From NCBI GenBank assembly GCA_945898015.1, contig CAMDGM010000009.1:1-64000 (forward strand): a DNA stretch of 64,000 nucleotides. Direction: 5' to 3'. A program made the position numbers and the translations under genes. Under the pieces are notes generated by a model. That model was given only the letters and a program-made list of their open reading frames with translations, searched no databases and had not been told where the DNA came from. Shown here one piece after another: positions 60,745 through 64,000 of the stretch (within the stretch, counting starts at the first letter, position 1; each line of letters begins with the position of its first letter). Source of the stretch: PVC group bacterium. Its GTDB lineage: Bacteria > Verrucomicrobiota > Kiritimatiellia > CAIKKV01.

Positions 60745-61500
60745 ATGAGCTTTATGCAGCCTATTATGCCAATCCTTTCAAATCGACAATCTGGCCGCCG
60801 GGGCGTTATTCGCATTATGCCCTCGTTGCTGGCTGCCGATTTCGGTTCTCTGGCGGAGGCCTGCCGCCATGCGATAGAGGCTGGCGGCGATGCCTTGCAC
60901 ATCGACATCATGGATGCGCATTTCGTTCCGAATCTCAGCATGGGTCCGGATGTGGTGAAAATGGCACGCCGGACCGTTTCCGCTGAGCTGCATGTCCACT
61001 TAATGATGACCAGGCCGGACCTCTATTTGAAGCGGTTCATCGAGGCTGGCGCCGACACCTTGCTGATTCACATCGAATCGGATTGTGACGTGCGGGTTGC
61101 GCTTCAGGAAATCCGGGCACTCGGCGCCAGGCCGGGGATCACCCTGAAGCCCGACACCGCCGCTGAGGCCGTGTTCCCTGTTTTGGAATTCGTAGACGAT
61201 GTCCTGGTGATGAGCGTACATCCGGGTTATGGCGGTCAGCGCTTCATGGAAACCATGATGCCAAAGATGCGATCCCTCTACGACTACGGGCAGACGCATC
61301 ATTTGAACTACGATGTGTCGGTGGATGGCGGGATCGACTTGGCGACAGCGCCTATTGCGGCCGCGAACGGCGCTAATCTTTTTGTGGCAGGGACCTCTTT
61401 GTTCGGGGCTCCTGACATGAAGACTGCAATTTCAGCCATGCGTGACGGCGCTTGCCGCGTCCACCCTGAAACGATTGATTTCACCCGGAAAGGGGTATAA
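60745..61500 (+). CDS. rpe: Ribulose-phosphate 3-epimerase
   Basis: A 251-residue TIM-barrel enzyme of the pentose phosphate pathway. It interconverts ribulose-5-phosphate and xylulose-5-phosphate. Motifs are MPSLLAADFGSLAEA, HIDIMDAHFVPNLSMGP with metal and catalytic residues, HLMMTRP, and MSVHPGYGGQRF. The first 24 residues (MSFMQPIMPILSNRQSG...) are longer than usual, so the real start may be a later Met. No strong ribosome-binding site is seen before 60745. Confidence 0.94.
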   Translation: MSFMQPIMPILSNRQSGRRGVIRIMPSLLAADFGSLAEACRHAIEAGGDALHIDIMDAHFVPNLSMGPDVVKMARRTVSAELHVHLMMTRPDLYLKRFIEAGADTLLIHIESDCDVRVALQEIRALGARPGITLKPDTAAEAVFPVLEFVDDVLVMSVHPGYGGQRFMETMMPKMRSLYDYGQTHHLNYDVSVDGGIDLATAPIAAANGANLFVAGTSLFGAPDMKTAISAMRDGACRVHPETIDFTRKGV

Positions 61501-61507
61501 GGCGTCT

Positions 61508-63313
61508 ATGGCCCGTGACCTGAAACATGTCCGAAACTTCTGCATTATCGCCCATATCGACCATGGGAAGTCGACGCTCGCTGATCGATTGCTCCAGATG
61601 ACCGGAACTGTTTTGGATCGAGACATGAAGGAACAGTTGCTGGACGGCATGGACCTGGAGCGCGAACGCGGCATCACGATCAAGTCTCATCCCGTCACCA
61701 TGTACTATAAAGCTCCGGACGGAGAAACCTACGAACTCAATCTGATAGACACGCCCGGACACGTGGACTTCACCTATGAGGTGTCGCGCAGTATGGCGGC
61801 CTGTGAAGGCGCTGTACTCCTGATCGACGCGACCCAGGGCGTGGAAGCGCAGACGGTCGCCAACACGTACCTGGCGATTGAGAATAATCTCGAGATTATT
61901 CCGGTGCTGAACAAGGTGGACATGCCTACCGCCAAGGCCGACGAAGTGGCCAAGCAAGTTGAGGATATTCTCACGCTGAGCATGGATGGCGCTCCGCGCG
62001 TCAGCGCCAAGACCGGACTCAACGTCCAGGATGTCATGAATGCGGTTTTAGCGCGCGTCCCGCCGCCTAAAACGGTTGAGGGAGCGCCTCTTCGCGCCTT
62101 GATCTTTGACTCCACCTACGATGCGTTTCGGGGAGTCATCCCATACGTAAGGGTGGTCGATGGCCGCATCAAAGTGGGCGACAAGATTCGCCTCATGGGC
62201 AGCGGTTTGCAGACCGAAGTCAAGGAGGTCGGCATTTTCCGGCCGAAACAGATGCCCACGTCATCCTTGGAAGCCGGGCAGGTCGGCTATGTGATTGGCA
62301 CCATCAAGGAAGCGGAGCAGGTCAAAACGGGTGACACCATCACGGAAGCGAACCGGCCTTCCACCGCACCCTTGCCCGGCTTCCGCGAAGTGCATCCCAT
62401 GGTGTTCAGTGGCATTTATCCTGTCGACACCGCCGAACTGGAGAAGTTGAAGCACAGCCTTGAAAAACTGAAACTCAATGACAGCTCGCTTGCCTTTCAA
62501 TCCGAATCTTCCGTGGCGCTCGGGTTTGGCTTCCGCTGTGGATTTTTAGGGCTGCTCCACTTGGAAATAGTCCAGGAACGGCTGCGGCGCGAATTCGACA
62601 TGGACATCATCAGCACTTATCCTTCCGTGATTTACCGGGTTTATCTTAAGAACGGCGAGTTCCTGGAAATCGACAATCCTCACCACATGCCGGATCCGAC
62701 GCAGATTGACCGGATGGAGGAGCCTATGATTCGCGCCTTCATTATTTGTCGGAATGAAAACATCGGCGATATTATCCGGATATGCCGGGATCGCCGTGGC
62801 GAGGTGGTCAAAACCGATTCCCTGGATACGACCCGGATCATGATGACCTGCCAGCTCCCGTTGAATGAGATCTTGGTGGATTTTCATGATGCCCTGAAAA
62901 ATGTCAGTAAGGGCTATGCGTCCATGGATTACGAACACAGCGGGTACCAGGAGTCCGACTTGGTCAAGATGGACATCCTGCTGAACGGCGAGTCGGTGGA
63001 CGCCTTTTCGGCCATTGTTCATCGCAGTAAAGCCGTCTACCGGGGGCGGCAGATGTGCGAAGCGTTGAAAGAAGTGATTCCCTCGCATCAGTTTGCAGTG
63101 CCCATCCAGGCCGCGATCAACAAGACCATCGTCGCCCGTGAGACAATCAAAGCCATGCGCAAGGACGTCACGGCGAAATGCTACGGGGGCGATATTTCAC
63201 GTAAGCGCAAACTGCTGGAACGCCAAAAAGAAGGCAAGAAGAAGATGAAGCAATTCGGAAGCGTGAACGTTCCGCAGGAAGCTTTCATTTCGGTGCTCAA
63301 GACCGGTTTTTAA
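61508..63313 (+). CDS. lepA: Elongation factor 4 (LepA)
   Basis: A 601-residue ribosomal GTPase that can back-translocate stalled ribosomes. I chose ATG 61508 (MARDLKHVRNFCIIAHIDHG), as the frame back to 61442 is inside rpe. G motifs are AHIDHGKST, the switch RGITIKS, DTPGHVDF and NKVDMPTA. The LepA-specific C-terminal domain ends KMKQFGSVNVPQEAFISVLK. It precedes lepB, as in many bacteria. Confidence 0.96.
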   Translation: MARDLKHVRNFCIIAHIDHGKSTLADRLLQMTGTVLDRDMKEQLLDGMDLERERGITIKSHPVTMYYKAPDGETYELNLIDTPGHVDFTYEVSRSMAACEGAVLLIDATQGVEAQTVANTYLAIENNLEIIPVLNKVDMPTAKADEVAKQVEDILTLSMDGAPRVSAKTGLNVQDVMNAVLARVPPPKTVEGAPLRALIFDSTYDAFRGVIPYVRVVDGRIKVGDKIRLMGSGLQTEVKEVGIFRPKQMPTSSLEAGQVGYVIGTIKEAEQVKTGDTITEANRPSTAPLPGFREVHPMVFSGIYPVDTAELEKLKHSLEKLKLNDSSLAFQSESSVALGFGFRCGFLGLLHLEIVQERLRREFDMDIISTYPSVIYRVYLKNGEFLEIDNPHHMPDPTQIDRMEEPMIRAFIICRNENIGDIIRICRDRRGEVVKTDSLDTTRIMMTCQLPLNEILVDFHDALKNVSKGYASMDYEHSGYQESDLVKMDILLNGESVDAFSAIVHRSKAVYRGRQMCEALKEVIPSHQFAVPIQAAINKTIVARETIKAMRKDVTAKCYGGDISRKRKLLERQKEGKKKMKQFGSVNVPQEAFISVLKTGF

Positions 63314-63331
63314 CCCAGCAGAGGGAATCGC

Positions 63332-64000
63332 ATGCGCTTTTTTGAAAAACGGCGATTGAGAAAAAAGGCGGACGCTCTTTTGCAAGGAGCCAAACTGGCG
63401 CGGAATATGCGCGAGGATATTGCGCCCGGGGCTGACTTGGACCGACTCTCGCTGGCTGAGAACGCCGTTAAAGCGGCCGTCCGGAAATCCGATTCCGCGG
63501 CCTTCGAGCAAGCCGCCCAGTCGTTAAGTGACATGGCCCAAGCTGTGTATCCAGCCCCACGGCACCCGGTCGTACGGGAATGGATCGAGTTGATTGTCGT
63601 GGCGCTTGCCGTTGCCATGGGATTCCGGACTTATTTGCTTCAACCGTTCAAAATCCCAACCGGATCCATGCAGCCGACTTTGTACGGAATTCACTACAGC
63701 CCTGACCGTGCGCCCGCGATATTTCGCGATTTTTTGCCGCTTCGGATGACGCGGTGGCTTGTCACAGGCGAAATGCCGATCGATTTCCGTGCTCCGAATG
63801 GAGGCCGGGTGCTCATTGATCCGCGCATACCTGCGCGGTACCCGGATGACCGCTGGATCATCGGAGGAGTTCCTTTCCCCACGTTAATCCCGAAAAACCT
63901 CTCGCGCCACGTGGAGCCCGGAGATACGGTGGTGCCGGGCCAGCTTTTGGCCTCGGGTGTCCGGATTGCCGGCGATCACCTGTTTGTCAACAGAATGGCC
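63332..64000 (+). CDS. lepB: Signal peptidase I (LepB), 3' end outside window
   Basis: A partial inner-membrane serine protease that removes signal peptides. The frame is open from ATG 63332 to the window edge (223 codons). AGAGGGA lies a few bases upstream. An N-terminal cytoplasmic stretch of about 80 residues is followed by a membrane segment (IELIVVALAVAMGFRTYLL). The catalytic serine is in FKIPTGSMQPTL. About 75 residues follow before GDTVVPG and GDHLFVNRM, which is longer than in E. coli LepB at this point. The lysine of the catalytic dyad is beyond the window or in an altered spot. It follows lepA by 18 bases. Confidence 0.88.
   Translation, partial: MRFFEKRRLRKKADALLQGAKLARNMREDIAPGADLDRLSLAENAVKAAVRKSDSAAFEQAAQSLSDMAQAVYPAPRHPVVREWIELIVVALAVAMGFRTYLLQPFKIPTGSMQPTLYGIHYSPDRAPAIFRDFLPLRMTRWLVTGEMPIDFRAPNGGRVLIDPRIPARYPDDRWIIGGVPFPTLIPKNLSRHVEPGDTVVPGQLLASGVRIAGDHLFVNRMA

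Overview
The window reads as a moderately GC-rich bacterial chromosome segment. It most resembles the PVC group (Verrucomicrobiota, Kiritimatiellota or Lentisphaerota). That is an inference from gene content: very large secreted glycoside-hydrolase-like proteins with LamG modules, no SusC/SusD pair, several GH38 and GH20 enzymes, rubrerythrin, and a Verrucomicrobiota-type housekeeping cluster. Rubrerythrin suggests an anaerobic or microaerobic life. Nothing here fixes the species.

Layout. (1) 1-15933, plus strand: a tightly coupled polysaccharide-degradation operon. It holds two large paralogous secreted LamG/glycoside-hydrolase-like proteins, an FAD oxidoreductase, a melibiase-like barrel protein, a GH1 beta-glycosidase and a heparinase II/III-like protein. 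(2) 16135-20187, minus strand: GH20 followed by GH38, with the GH20 gene missing its 5' part. (3) 20188-22849: a scar of broken genes (a GH20 head, a carbohydrate-binding fragment, a signal-peptide stub and an excisionase tail) beside an intact tyrosine integrase, which lies just past the 3' end of tRNA-Lys. tRNA-Gly is next to it. (4) 23066-30683, plus: MntH and a universal stress protein, then GH38, an MFS transporter and an amidohydrolase. (5) 30706-34956, minus: an Rrf2 regulator and a complete sulfate ABC importer (sbp-cysT-cysW-cysA), with a shared candidate operator in front of rrf2 and sbp. (6) Rubrerythrin, divergent from a third GH38, then a GH4 enzyme with an extra C-terminal domain. 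(7) 40852-48302: thrC, gpmI, a YkgJ-type cluster protein, RNase R, an amidohydrolase and two tandem paralogous lipoproteins. (8) 48388-56966: an ABC-2 polysaccharide exporter pair (Wzm/Wzt-like), nadC, coaX, a very unusual PHP-Cache-PAS-nucleotidyltransferase membrane protein, and a YjcH/ActP-like small subunit plus sodium:solute symporter. (9) 57031-64000: a secreted SGNH-like protein, a manC-type guanylyltransferase, ruvX, truA, rpe, lepA and the start of lepB.

How it works together. The left half looks like a glycan scavenger: secreted depolymerising enzymes release oligosaccharides, and GH1, GH4, GH20 and three different GH38 enzymes trim them, with the MFS carrier as one possible import route. 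The right half is mainly core metabolism, RNA processing, translation and cell-envelope export. The most unusual protein is the 959-residue PHP-Cache-PAS-DUF294 protein at 52069. From its domains and neighbours I infer that it is a membrane sensor controlling the adjacent ActP-like symporter. No gap longer than 300 bases lacks a feature, and no CRISPR array or rRNA gene was seen.
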